The position numbers were made by a program, and so were the translations under genes. Shown one piece after another: positions 9,146-19,632 of a stretch of 64,000 nt of DNA (position 1 is the first letter of the stretch; each line of letters opens with the position of its first letter). The notes beneath the pieces are model-generated. The model was given only the letters and a program-made list of their open reading frames with translations, was not told the origin of the DNA and did not search any database. The DNA comes from Methanolacinia petrolearia DSM 11571 (lineage in GTDB: Archaea; Halobacteriota; Methanomicrobia; Methanomicrobiales; Methanomicrobiaceae): assembly GCF_000147875.1 (NCBI RefSeq), contig NC_014507.1:2542001-2606000 (forward strand), in the 5' to 3' direction.

Positions 9146-9195
9146 AATATTTATAATGCATGGAAGGAATATTCCTTCTATGTTGAGGAGGTGAT
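9146..9195 (+). promoter_or_regulatory. amt-glnK promoter with NrpR-type operator
   Basis: A TATA-like box (AAATATTTATA, about 9146-9155) precedes GGAAGGAATATTCC at 9162-9175. This is GGAA-N6-TTCC, the consensus published for the archaeal nitrogen repressor NrpR in Methanococcus. It lies where transcription would start. A strong Shine-Dalgarno site GAGGAGGTGAT follows at about 9185-9195. Confidence 0.7.
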
Positions 9196-9225
9196 TATCT
9201 GACATTAAAAGAACTTAGATTTTTA

Positions 9226-10907
<1,682 letters not shown>

Positions 10908-11223
10908 CCTCAAAACTAAACTTTTTTTGAATGGAGAAATGCCGCAGGGAGGTGATAAAAAGTAGGCAAAACAGTAGCTAAAGGACGATTTATATGATTC
11001 AGATATAAATTCCGTAATTACCACTGTCGGAGGCACCGGGAGAAATACTCCATACTCATCCTCCCGGGTCTCCAGGGCACAAAATTCTTATACCCCCTAG
11101 TATATCCGCATTTTGACTAAAAAAATTATTCATCTTTCATTTTAATTAAAAAATGAAATTTCCTTATAATAAATTCACTTCGGCATATGCTTTACATGAA
11201 AATCACGTTGTGGTTTACACGAA
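10908..11223. other. Intergenic region after glnK with T-run and hairpin
   Basis: No protein gene is seen in these 316 bases. A run of seven T at 10922-10928 is a likely archaeal terminator for amt-glnK. An orphan Shine-Dalgarno-like GGGAGGTGAT lies at 10948-10957 with no open frame after it. A TATA-like TTTATATGA near 10990 is followed by a 7-bp GC stem, CCGGGAG (11036-11042) with CTCCCGG (11061-11067). This could belong to a small RNA or a regulatory element. Confidence 0.4.
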
Positions 11224-11258
11224 ACAGTTCATGAAACCTTCGTTTCATAAACGTTTTT
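11224..11258 (-). repeat. 35-bp stem-loop repeat, right inverted copy
   Basis: The reverse complement matches 8205-8239 at 34 of 35 bases; the only difference is in the loop (GAAG against AAAG). This copy covers the stop codon of the minus-strand hydrolase gene, mirroring the left copy. The pair encloses the DUF2115, amt and glnK genes. Confidence 0.8.
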
Positions 11259-12191
11259 TAGGAAAGCGATTGCCTGCTCCTGTGCCTCTTTGGACCTGGG
11301 ATTTATCCAGAAGCAGAGATGGGAACCCTCCTCAATCCAGATTCTCTCCGCATCCCTGATATGCTCGTATGCATAAACCCCGTCGTACAGTTTCACGTCG
11401 GCGTCATGAGTGCCGTGGACAATAAGTGCCGGACACTCGATCTTTTCTACAGGAAGGTGATAAAGAGTCCGGGTAATGGCCATATCGTTCTCCGTCCCGG
11501 CCTTTCGGGTCTTATACGGATACATAGTATTCATGAAAGCCGTAACGAAATCATGAGCACAGGGGTCATTCAGGACGAAATCGAGATGTTTCTTCATCTG
11601 TTCCTTTGTAAAATACGCCTCGCTTTTGAAGATCTCCTTTATGAAAGCATCCGGCTTGGATTTCGTCATCTTCTGCAGGAGTTTCTGGCCGGAATCGGAC
11701 AGGAATATCATCTGGGCTACCGGCCCTGCTGTTTCCGGCAGATCATAATATCCGCTGACGGAATCGGCAGTTACAAGAGCCCATATACGATCCGGGTGGC
11801 GGATTGCAAACGTGTATGCAAAAGGCCCGCCCGCAGAGACCGAAAAGACCGCGACCTTATCTATTCCAAGCTCATCGAGAGCGGCGGCAAAGAGATCCAC
11901 CTGATCTTCAAGGGAGGCCCCGCTCTCAAGCGGAGTGCCAAGATAACCCGGCCGGGAAAGAGACAGCAACCTGAAATCCTTTGCTGCGAAATCGATGGCC
12001 GCACGGCACTGGTCGATACCGCCAAGACCGCCATGAATCCCCATCAATACAGGGCCGTCGCCTTCCGCCAGGTCGATCTCGATCTTCCCGAGTTTCGTCT
12101 CAATTATCTTTGGAGTGATAGATACGCCTTTTAATACTTCCAGCCTGCCATCTTCGGTTTTTTTGGATTTTTTATCCTTTTTTTGCGACAT
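11229..12191 (-). CDS. Cytoplasmic alpha/beta hydrolase
   Basis: This 320-residue protein starts with a lysine-rich tail (MSQKKDKKSKK) and has no signal peptide. It shows an alpha/beta hydrolase core: the oxyanion loop GIHGGLGGIDQ, LSRPGYLGTP, the nucleophile elbow FSVSAGGPF, a late acid in VHGTHDADV and the catalytic His in EGSHLCFW. The nucleophile motif is SxSxGG rather than GxSxG, a common variant. The substrate is unknown. It is monocistronic, and its last codons lie within the 35-bp repeat. Confidence 0.82.
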   Translation of the reverse strand: MSQKKDKKSKKTEDGRLEVLKGVSITPKIIETKLGKIEIDLAEGDGPVLMGIHGGLGGIDQCRAAIDFAAKDFRLLSLSRPGYLGTPLESGASLEDQVDLFAAALDELGIDKVAVFSVSAGGPFAYTFAIRHPDRIWALVTADSVSGYYDLPETAGPVAQMIFLSDSGQKLLQKMTKSKPDAFIKEIFKSEAYFTKEQMKKHLDFVLNDPCAHDFVTAFMNTMYPYKTRKAGTENDMAITRTLYHLPVEKIECPALIVHGTHDADVKLYDGVYAYEHIRDAERIWIEEGSHLCFWINPRSKEAQEQAIAFLKNVYETKVS

Positions 12192-12395
12192 TACAGATCT
12201 CCGTCTCCTGGTTGCATGTTTGATTAAGATGTAATTTCTATCGATATTGATATTCTATCTTTCGCCGTCGCAGGTTTTTTTAAAGTCCCTCAGGAAAAAA
12301 GAGAACAATAACCAGACCTTAGCTTTTCAGGGAGTCCGGTCCGGCAGTTTGCGGCTTGTTTTATTGTTTTTTCAAATATATCTTCAAAACATTCC

Positions 12396-13091
12396 TCAAA
12401 ATTTATCAAGAGGGCACACCTTGATGCACATTCCGCACCTGAGCCCCCCGAGGGCATTGAACATATAGTCTGCACATTTCTCCCTGTGGATCACCCCTTC
12501 GGCAGTAATCGCTTTCGGAGGGCAGATATCGATGCATTTCATGCAGTCCTTACAGGCCTCGTTTACGAAGGGAAGCTCCCCCTTGTCGTCAGGCTCAAGA
12601 GGCGCATCGGTGAGAATTCCCATCATGCGAACCTTCAGCCCGAACTCCTTCGTGATTAGGAGATGGTTCATCCCGAAGTTCCCGAGCCCGGCATGGTATG
12701 CGGCATATTTGAACGAAAAATCGGCCATAAGCGTCTTCCGGTCTGCATACCAGTAGCCGAACTCGCTCCCCTCGCTCGGTGCGATCGTCGCCATGTAACC
12801 GGACTTCTCGATAAACTTCGCAACCTGAAAAGAGATGACACGAAGAGTCGCTGTTCCCGCCATGAGAGTATTGGTATATTCCCCCCTCCCCAAAGGAAGG
12901 GTTGAAAAGGCGCCTTTCGGGACCGAGACACCGATTATTATCACGGACTTAACACCGGGCATAACGTCCCGCGGATTTTTACCCTTGTAATCAGGGCTGT
13001 CGAAGCAGGACGAATCGACAATCCCCACAAAATCTGCCCCGAGCCCGAGAGCGGTATCTTTCAGTAATCCTGATATATTTTCTTCTGCCAT
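12396..13091 (-). CDS. 4Fe-4S protein related to epoxyqueuosine reductase
   Basis: This 231-residue protein has an N-terminal domain of the QueG/reductive-dehalogenase type (VKSVIIIGVSVPKGAF, GLGNFGMNHLLIT). A double [4Fe-4S] ferredoxin segment follows: CKDCMKCIDICPPKAI and later CGMCIKVCPL. QueG-like proteins use cobalamin and two Fe-S clusters, but short archaeal relatives such as this one (QueG itself is longer) have no assigned substrate. A related protein is encoded at 35292-36017. It probably acts as a cytoplasmic reductase or electron carrier. It is monocistronic. Confidence 0.8.
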   Translation of the reverse strand: MAEENISGLLKDTALGLGADFVGIVDSSCFDSPDYKGKNPRDVMPGVKSVIIIGVSVPKGAFSTLPLGRGEYTNTLMAGTATLRVISFQVAKFIEKSGYMATIAPSEGSEFGYWYADRKTLMADFSFKYAAYHAGLGNFGMNHLLITKEFGLKVRMMGILTDAPLEPDDKGELPFVNEACKDCMKCIDICPPKAITAEGVIHREKCADYMFNALGGLRCGMCIKVCPLDKF

Positions 13092-13170
13092 CTTTCGCTC
13101 CTCGTATCTGAGAAAAGGTTCCTGATGAACTTTTGCGGGAATAAAAGATTAAAGTTCCCCGTTTTCGGGT

Positions 13171-13725
13171 TTACTTGTGAAAGATCCCTTCCAGGCAGTA
13201 GACGGTCAGTTTTTCTACAGTGCCCTCTTCGTCGCACAGGGGCCTCAGGTTACACCCGGGACACATCCTGGAGCCAAGCTCTTTCTTATCGACGTCAAGC
13301 GTCCCGCGTTTTTCATGGAGTTCGTAGAGCAGCTTGAGATATTTGCCCTCTGCGATCCTCGGGACCGTGTCTATCCCATCGAGCCCCATCCACTCGTAAA
13401 GACGTTTTCCTCCCTTACCGGAATTGCACGAACGGCAGACACGGATCGCGTTATCGGGAATATCAGGGCCTCCGCAGGAGCGGGGGAGGATATGCTCGGT
13501 GGTAAGCGGACCCTTCGCCCCGCAGTATATGCATTCGTCAGGTTTTTCGTGCTCCTTCAGCCACTCCCTGATCGTCGACGACCACACGATATCGCCGTCA
13601 CGGAGCTGAATGAACTTTTTCATCTGGAACCCCCGGCTGCCTCCGAGCCCGGCGGACTTTGATATCAGCTTTGCATACTGCCAGAAGATCTGGTCGCGGA
13701 TTGTTTTGACTGCTGCAGGCGGCAT
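13171..13725 (-). CDS. HNH endonuclease-domain protein
   Basis: This 184-residue protein has a clear HNH nuclease motif in the middle: CIYCG, then [14 protein letters not shown], then [16 protein letters not shown]. The paired CxxC motifs bind structural zinc and the histidines and Asn form the nuclease centre. A second Cys set follows near the C-terminus ([16 protein letters not shown]). No methylase, phage or restriction gene lies next to it. It is therefore an orphan nuclease, possibly for repair or defence. Confidence 0.82.
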   Translation of the reverse strand: MPPAAVKTIRDQIFWQYAKLISKSAGLGGSRGFQMKKFIQLRDGDIVWSSTIREWLKEHEKPDECIYCGAKGPLTTEHILPRSCGGPDIPDNAIRVCRSCNSGKGGKRLYEWMGLDGIDTVPRIAEGKYLKLLYELHEKRGTLDVDKKELGSRMCPGCNLRPLCDEEGTVEKLTVYCLEGIFHK

Positions 13726-13811
13726 TGATAATTTTATGTCGTCGCAGTGACGCGATAAAAGTATCGGGAGGGAATTTTAGGCCACCGGTTCCGGATTCAG
13801 GATCGGAAACC

Positions 13812-16244
13812 TTACGAATAAGGATGGATGAACCTGAAGAGCCAGACCTTGATGATATCGTTGATGAGGAAGAACAGGAATGCATAACCCCAGACCAGAA
13901 GTGCCGGCACCCAGCCTACGGCCGTCATGAGGACACCATATACAGCAATAAGGGTGGGTATGACCTGGGTCGCCTCCGTCGTGCCGAACAGGGCAAGAGA
14001 AGGAAGCGGGCGCTCCCAGAAATGCTGCTGGCCCGTGCGGGCGAGATAAATCGTCATGTGGCCCGCTACTGCGAGCTTTAAGAATATGAGCGTCTGGATG
14101 GTATCGGCATCGAAAAGGAAGTAGAACTTCAGCAGCCAGAGAAGAAGGAAACTGGAGCCTACGCCGAGCACGCCGAGGATACTTGCGATGGTCAGGATCC
14201 GGTTCATCTGCCAGCGTACGGGTTTTGGTGCGATCGGAGCGTTGTCGTATGCAATCATCATGATCGGGAGATCGTTGAGAATCGCAAGGACAACGATCAT
14301 TAGTGCAGTAACCGGGTAAAAATTCAAAACGACAATACAGAGCGTCATGAAGATGAGAACCCTGACCGTCTCGGCCAGCCTGTAGACGGCATAATTCTCC
14401 ATCCTCCTGAAGATCGCACGACTCTGTCCTATCGCATCGATAATCACCGAAAGGCCCGGCTTCGTAAGGACGATGTCAGCGGCAGACTTTGCAGCATCGG
14501 TTGCACCGGCGACTGCGATCCCGGAATCGGCTTCTCTCAGGGCGGGAGCGTCGTTCACTCCGTCGCCGGTCATCCCGACGATGTGATCCGCTTCCTGCAG
14601 AACTTTGACTATCCTGAACTTGTTCTCCGGGAATACCTCCGCGAACCCGTCGGCCTTTTCAAGCTGTGTGAGGACATCCTTCCTCTCCCCGGAGATGAAC
14701 GACGACTGGGGGATGATCTTCTTTCCGAGTCCCACCTGACCGGAGATCTCCTGTGCGATTGCTGTATGGTCTCCGGTCACCATCTTGACATCGATTCCGA
14801 GCCTCTTCGCCTCGGCAATCGTTGCGGCTGAGTCCTCACGCGGAGGATCGAAAAGCCCGATGACACCGAGGTACTTCCACTTCCCGTCGCCCCCCTTCCG
14901 TGCAACTCCAAGAGCACGAAAACCCTTTTTCGCAAAATCCAGGACCTGACCGTCAAGCACAGCCGAAAAAGCAGGATTGGCCGCACCTCCGGACCCGGTA
15001 AGAGAAGATATCGCCTGTGGTGCTCCTTTGGCGACTTCATACAATTCACCAGATCCGTCCCTGACCGTCGCACGGGAATATTTGGATACCGGATCGAACG
15101 GGGTGAAGTCCTCCTGCTCGCCGGGAAAAGACTGTCCTCCATTGAGTTCAGAGAAGCGCTTAAGGATCGCACGGTCTATCGGGTCGTTGCTCTCGGAATT
15201 CGAGGCGAGGGCGGCGGCCGTGATCACTTCATCTTCAGAGGCTCCACCGAATGCATGAACTTCGCCGACACTTATGGCATTCTGCGTTATCGTTCCCGTC
15301 TTGTCCGAGCACAGGATATCCATCCCAGCCAGCTCCTCTATGGCCGTGAGCCTGCTGACGATCGCCTCCTTCCTGGAAAGAGCCATCGCACCTACTGCAA
15401 GAGTGACGGTGAGCACGGCCGGAAGAGCGGCGGGAATGGCTGCAACAATAAGAACCAGTGCGAACTGGAGCGTATTTGCGAAGGACTCCGAACGCAGCAT
15501 CGATACCGTAAAGACGATTGCAACAAGGACAACTGCGAGGAGGATGAGGTAGTTACCTATCTTTATTACAGCCTTCTGAAAATGGCTCCGGGGCGGCTTC
15601 ACCTCGAGCAGGCTGGTGGTTTTTCCGAAGAACGTGTCCGCCCCGGTCTTGGTGACTGAGGCATCCATCTCCCCCTCGCGGATAATCGAACCGGAATATG
15701 CCTCGTCGCCGGATTTCTTTTCAACGGGAAGAGACTCACCGGTAAGAGCAGACTCGTCGAGGAGGAGATAGTTCCCCTTTAGCAGGTGAAGATCGGCAGG
15801 GACTATGTTTCCGAGCCTGACATGAACGATGTCGCCCGGCACAAGTTCCCGTGCAGGAAGATCCTGCCACTCCCCGTCCCTTAGCACACGTGCCGAAGGA
15901 GCGAGACGCTGTTTTAAAAGCTCTATGGAATTTTCGGCCTTTCTTTCCTGGAGAAAACCCACGACAGCGTTGATCATTAAAAGAAGGACAATGACCGAAA
16001 AGTCCTCCCAGTGGCCGATGAACGCGGAGAGTACGGCGGCGATCTCGATCATCCACGGGATCGGGCCCCAGAAATAACCGAAAAATTTCAGGAGAGGGTG
16101 TCTCTTTTCCTCCGGCATATCGTTGAATCCGAACTTTTCACGGAGTTCTTCGACTTCCTGCCCGGTCAGTCCCTTCAGAGGTCCTGCATTCCCTCCGTTG
16201 CCGCCTGCACCGGTGAGCCCTGCACTCGTACCCTGCTCAGTCAT
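13812..16244 (-). CDS. Plasma-membrane-type P-type H+-ATPase
   Basis: From the ATG at 16244 (preceded by GGAGCTGAT) the protein has 810 residues. It is a P3A-type ATPase, the class that exports protons in plants and fungi and is known in some archaea. Visible motifs are LTGESLPV (actuator), CSDKTGTITQNAISV near residue 315 (phosphorylated Asp), a KGAPQAI nucleotide-binding motif, MVTGDHTAIA and TGDGVNDAPALREAD. About ten membrane helices are expected; the M4 segment reads VAAIPAALPAVLTV. The N-terminus is Gly-rich (GAGGNGGNAGPL). An in-frame ATG lies nine codons up. It is divergent from the GH18 gene. Confidence 0.92.
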   Translation of the reverse strand: MTEQGTSAGLTGAGGNGGNAGPLKGLTGQEVEELREKFGFNDMPEEKRHPLLKFFGYFWGPIPWMIEIAAVLSAFIGHWEDFSVIVLLLMINAVVGFLQERKAENSIELLKQRLAPSARVLRDGEWQDLPARELVPGDIVHVRLGNIVPADLHLLKGNYLLLDESALTGESLPVEKKSGDEAYSGSIIREGEMDASVTKTGADTFFGKTTSLLEVKPPRSHFQKAVIKIGNYLILLAVVLVAIVFTVSMLRSESFANTLQFALVLIVAAIPAALPAVLTVTLAVGAMALSRKEAIVSRLTAIEELAGMDILCSDKTGTITQNAISVGEVHAFGGASEDEVITAAALASNSESNDPIDRAILKRFSELNGGQSFPGEQEDFTPFDPVSKYSRATVRDGSGELYEVAKGAPQAISSLTGSGGAANPAFSAVLDGQVLDFAKKGFRALGVARKGGDGKWKYLGVIGLFDPPREDSAATIAEAKRLGIDVKMVTGDHTAIAQEISGQVGLGKKIIPQSSFISGERKDVLTQLEKADGFAEVFPENKFRIVKVLQEADHIVGMTGDGVNDAPALREADSGIAVAGATDAAKSAADIVLTKPGLSVIIDAIGQSRAIFRRMENYAVYRLAETVRVLIFMTLCIVVLNFYPVTALMIVVLAILNDLPIMMIAYDNAPIAPKPVRWQMNRILTIASILGVLGVGSSFLLLWLLKFYFLFDADTIQTLIFLKLAVAGHMTIYLARTGQQHFWERPLPSLALFGTTEATQVIPTLIAVYGVLMTAVGWVPALLVWGYAFLFFLINDIIKVWLFRFIHPYS

Positions 16245-16547
16245 TATCAGCTCCTGCAGGAGCCTGCACATGAAAAATAATGCTGCATGTCATCAGTTTT
16301 CTGTATCGAAATCCTTTCAGGATCTATATGCAGAACATCGTAAAAAAAGATCGGGGCGGTATATTTCATGCAGGTTCACCCTTCACTTTGTTTAGCCGGC
16401 AAGGCTAAACAGGGATTCCGGTTTTTTGCATTAATCACGGACATTACGGGCTTAGAGATCAGTATCTTCCTTTCGAATCTAACCACCAACAAGTATATCA
16501 GGATCTAATTTCAAGATCGGGTCACCTTAAATAGGTTGGTGATTATT
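16245..16547. other. Divergent intergenic region with perfect hairpin
   Basis: This gap lies between the divergently transcribed H+-ATPase and GH18 genes and must hold both promoters. GTTTAGCC and GGCTAAAC at 16390-16410 form a perfect 8-bp stem around a GGCAA loop, and six T follow at 16422-16427. Because no plus-strand gene ends here, it may be an operator or an attenuator rather than a plain terminator. No gene is seen. Confidence 0.45.
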
Positions 16548-19442
16548 TTGATTTTGAATCGACTTGCATTATTAATTCTGATCGTTCTGTTGGGAAGCCT
16601 GTGCCTTCCTGCAGGAGCAGCGAACTGGCCTGATCAGTTCTATGCACCGTATATAAATATTGAGATGTATGCACCTCCCACGATCAACGATGTTTACGAT
16701 GCGACCGGCGTGAAGTACTATTCGCTTGGTTTCATAACCGCGAACACCACTACCGGCAAACTCCGGTTCGGAGATCATCCTGAAGCAGATTATTACAAAG
16801 ATCAGATCGACACACTCCGTACAAAGGGCGGTGACGTGATTATCTCCTTCGGGGGAGCGTTTGCTGAAAAAACCGAACCGGCGATAGTGATAACGGACCT
16901 GAACAACCTTGTTGATGCATACGGTTCCGTCATCGATACATACGGTATGAACTACATAGATTTCGACATCGAAGGAGGGGCACTCACGAACATAGATGCC
17001 AATAGCAGACGCTACGAGGCGATATTGAAGCTTAAGGAGAAATACCCGGATCTCATGGTCTCGACAACCATCGCCGTCATGCCTTATGGCCTCACAGAAT
17101 TTCAATTGAATTATCTCAGCAATGCAACGAAGGCCGAGGCCGAATACAAGAAAAATACAGGAAAGGACGTGCTCATCTTCGACAGGATCAATATCATGCT
17201 CATGGACTACGGTAATGATTACAAAGGGGACATGGGGCAATATGCGATAGAGGCCGCAACCAACACGAACAAACAGTTAAGCCAGGGCTATTACAGCGGC
17301 AAATCCGAGGCCGAGATATGGAAGAGAATGGGCCTGACCCCGATGATCGGCCAGAATGACAACCAGTACGAGATCTTCACCCTGAACAATGCCAAAACGC
17401 TTGCAGAGTTTGCGGGAAGCAACGGCGCAGGAATGATGTCACAGTGGTCTGTCCACCGTGATAATGGAAATTGCCCGGGGCAGGTTGTTGCAAGTCCTCT
17501 GTGTAGCGGCATTGTACAGGATCCTTATGAATTCTCGAATATCCTCAAGAATTATACCTCGATGAGACCTTCGGAACCTGCTCCCATATCATCCACTATC
17601 TGGCCCGACCAGTTATGTGCACCGTATATCGATTACGGACTCTGGCAGGGTTACACGATCAACGATGCATACGCTGCAACCGGAGTGAAGTATTATACAT
17701 GCTGTTTCATAACCGTGAACAATGCAGGCGAACTCAGATTCGGAGATCATACCGAAGCCGACTACAGGTTGAACGATATAAATGCACTCCGTGCAAACGG
17801 GGGAGACGTGATAATATCCTTCGGCGGAGCATTCGGGGAATCCTCCGAACCTGCAGTCAAAATAACAGACCTGGACAAACTCGTCGATGCATACAGCTCC
17901 GTCATCGAAACATACGGTGTGAACTACATAGATTTCGACATCGAAGGAGCGGCAGTCACGAACCAGGGGGCCAACAGCAGGCGCAATCACGCAATAATCA
18001 GGCTTAAGGAAAAGTACCCGGACCTGAAAGTATCGACCACTCTTGCCGTCAGCCCTGTTGGATTCACAGAAGAAGTACTGGCTTTCCTCTCTGATGCAAA
18101 GGGTGTCGAGGACAAATATAACAGTGAAAACCCGGGAAAAGATGTACTCATCTTCGACAGGGTCAATATCATGCTCATGGACTATGGTCCCAGCTACCTT
18201 GGAGACATGGGGCAATATGCAATAGATGCCTCCAATGGCGTGCACAGACAGTTAAGTCAGGGTTATTACAGCGGCAAATCCGATTCCGAGATCTGGAAGA
18301 GGATGGGGCTTACCCCGATGATCGGACAGAATGACCAGGAAGGAGAGATCTTTACCCTGGACAATGCCAGAACGCTTGCCGAGTTTGCGGGAAGCAACGG
18401 TGCCGGTATGATGTCGATGTGGTCGTTAAGCCGTGACAACAGCGGCACTGTCGGCCAGTTCCCGCCTTCCGCGACAGGAAGCAGCGTTCAACAGGAACCT
18501 TTTGAATTCACGAATATCATCAAAAACTATCCCTCGATGAGGATCGACCCGACAAGAACTCCCGAACCGACACCGACCTATGAAACTGGTCTGATAACGC
18601 CTACACCTACGCGGGCAACCGGCCTGATACCTGAATGGAATTCGGAGAAGGAGTATGATACCGGGGAGATTGTCCTTTACGGCGGCAGTATGTATGCCGC
18701 AAGATGGTGGACGATTGACGAGGAGCCCGGCATAGAATATGTCTGGCTGTCGACATCCGGAAAACTCGTACCGGATCGTGCAACAGGACTGATGTCGCAA
18801 TGGGATTCCGGTAGGATATATACCGAAGGAGAGACCGTCATTTATGACGACGGCGTATATTCTGCAAAATGGCTGACAATGGGTGAAAAACCCGGCGAAA
18901 CCTATGTATGGGATATGATTTCAGAGATTGAACCTGAGGTTCCCGTGACAGAAACCGTTACGGAGACAGAGACTCCTGCAACAGGCCTGATAATGAAATG
19001 GGACTCGAAGACCGAATATGACGCAGGAGATAAAGTCCTCTACAAGGGTAAAACCTATACGGCAAGATGGTGGAACGTAGCCGAACCCCCCGGCCACACA
19101 TATTCATGGATATCGGATGCAGGCGAATACATGCCTACCCCTACTCCCTCATCGGGCCCGGCAAAACAGTGGGATTCGAGGAAGGCATATGCAGCCGGCG
19201 ACATGGTCATCTATAACTACAACAGGTACAGGGCGAGCTGGATGAACAGGGGCGAAGTTCCCGGAGTATCGTATGTCTGGGAACTGGCCCCTGAAGAGCC
19301 TACACCTTCACCGACGCGGGCAACCGGCCTGATTACTCCGACTCCCACTTATTCAAAAGGACTTATTACTCCGACTCCGACCCGTGCTACAGGTCTGATT
19401 ACCCCGAATCCCACCCCTGCAACAGGCCTTTTGGGAGGATAA
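16548..19442 (+). CDS. Secreted tandem GH18 protein with carbohydrate-binding modules
   Basis: The TTG at 16548 is chosen because GGTGAT lies 4 bases upstream; it gives 964 residues. A signal peptide (NRLALLILIVLLG to PAGAA) is followed by two GH18 (chitinase-like) barrels at about 30-345 and 350-665. Each has the catalytic YIDFDIEG strand (near residues 140 and 461) and near-identical stretches such as QLSQGYYSGKS and MGLTPMIGQND, so the domain was duplicated recently. Four CBM5/12-like modules follow (WDS..Y..G..V.Y....Y.A.W......PG..Y.W). They are joined by Pro/Thr linkers that repeat TGLI. No membrane anchor is seen at the end. The likely role is binding and hydrolysis of chitin or another GlcNAc polymer outside the cell. 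Confidence 0.9.
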   Translation: MILNRLALLILIVLLGSLCLPAGAANWPDQFYAPYINIEMYAPPTINDVYDATGVKYYSLGFITANTTTGKLRFGDHPEADYYKDQIDTLRTKGGDVIISFGGAFAEKTEPAIVITDLNNLVDAYGSVIDTYGMNYIDFDIEGGALTNIDANSRRYEAILKLKEKYPDLMVSTTIAVMPYGLTEFQLNYLSNATKAEAEYKKNTGKDVLIFDRINIMLMDYGNDYKGDMGQYAIEAATNTNKQLSQGYYSGKSEAEIWKRMGLTPMIGQNDNQYEIFTLNNAKTLAEFAGSNGAGMMSQWSVHRDNGNCPGQVVASPLCSGIVQDPYEFSNILKNYTSMRPSEPAPISSTIWPDQLCAPYIDYGLWQGYTINDAYAATGVKYYTCCFITVNNAGELRFGDHTEADYRLNDINALRANGGDVIISFGGAFGESSEPAVKITDLDKLVDAYSSVIETYGVNYIDFDIEGAAVTNQGANSRRNHAIIRLKEKYPDLKVSTTLAVSPVGFTEEVLAFLSDAKGVEDKYNSENPGKDVLIFDRVNIMLMDYGPSYLGDMGQYAIDASNGVHRQLSQGYYSGKSDSEIWKRMGLTPMIGQNDQEGEIFTLDNARTLAEFAGSNGAGMMSMWSLSRDNSGTVGQFPPSATGSSVQQEPFEFTNIIKNYPSMRIDPTRTPEPTPTYETGLITPTPTRATGLIPEWNSEKEYDTGEIVLYGGSMYAARWWTIDEEPGIEYVWLSTSGKLVPDRATGLMSQWDSGRIYTEGETVIYDDGVYSAKWLTMGEKPGETYVWDMISEIEPEVPVTETVTETETPATGLIMKWDSKTEYDAGDKVLYKGKTYTARWWNVAEPPGHTYSWISDAGEYMPTPTPSSGPAKQWDSRKAYAAGDMVIYNYNRYRASWMNRGEVPGVSYVWELAPEEPTPSPTRATGLITPTPTYSKGLITPTPTRATGLITPNPTPATGLLGG

Positions 19443-19632
19443 ATCTAAACCAATTTTTTTAATTCATAACTCTCCTTTTCAGAATGCAGGCGGGAAATAC
19501 CCCGGAGGATTTTCGGCCTCTAACACAATATTTTTATCATCCTGCAAGAAATATTCAAAATAAAGCGTTATCGGTCTTTTTTCGATAAACAGGCACTTAC
19601 CGGATCAGGCCGTACTTACGGAAGTGACATCA
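19443..19632. promoter_or_regulatory. Upstream region of the methyltransferase cluster
   Basis: A T7 run at about 19451-19458 ends the GH18 transcript. An AT-rich stretch (CACAATATTTTTATC) could be the promoter. TTATCG (19568-19573) and CGATAA (19583-19588) form a 6-bp stem about 50 bases before the MtrH-like gene, a candidate regulatory hairpin. GGAAGTGA is the ribosome site for the ATG at 19633. Confidence 0.4.
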
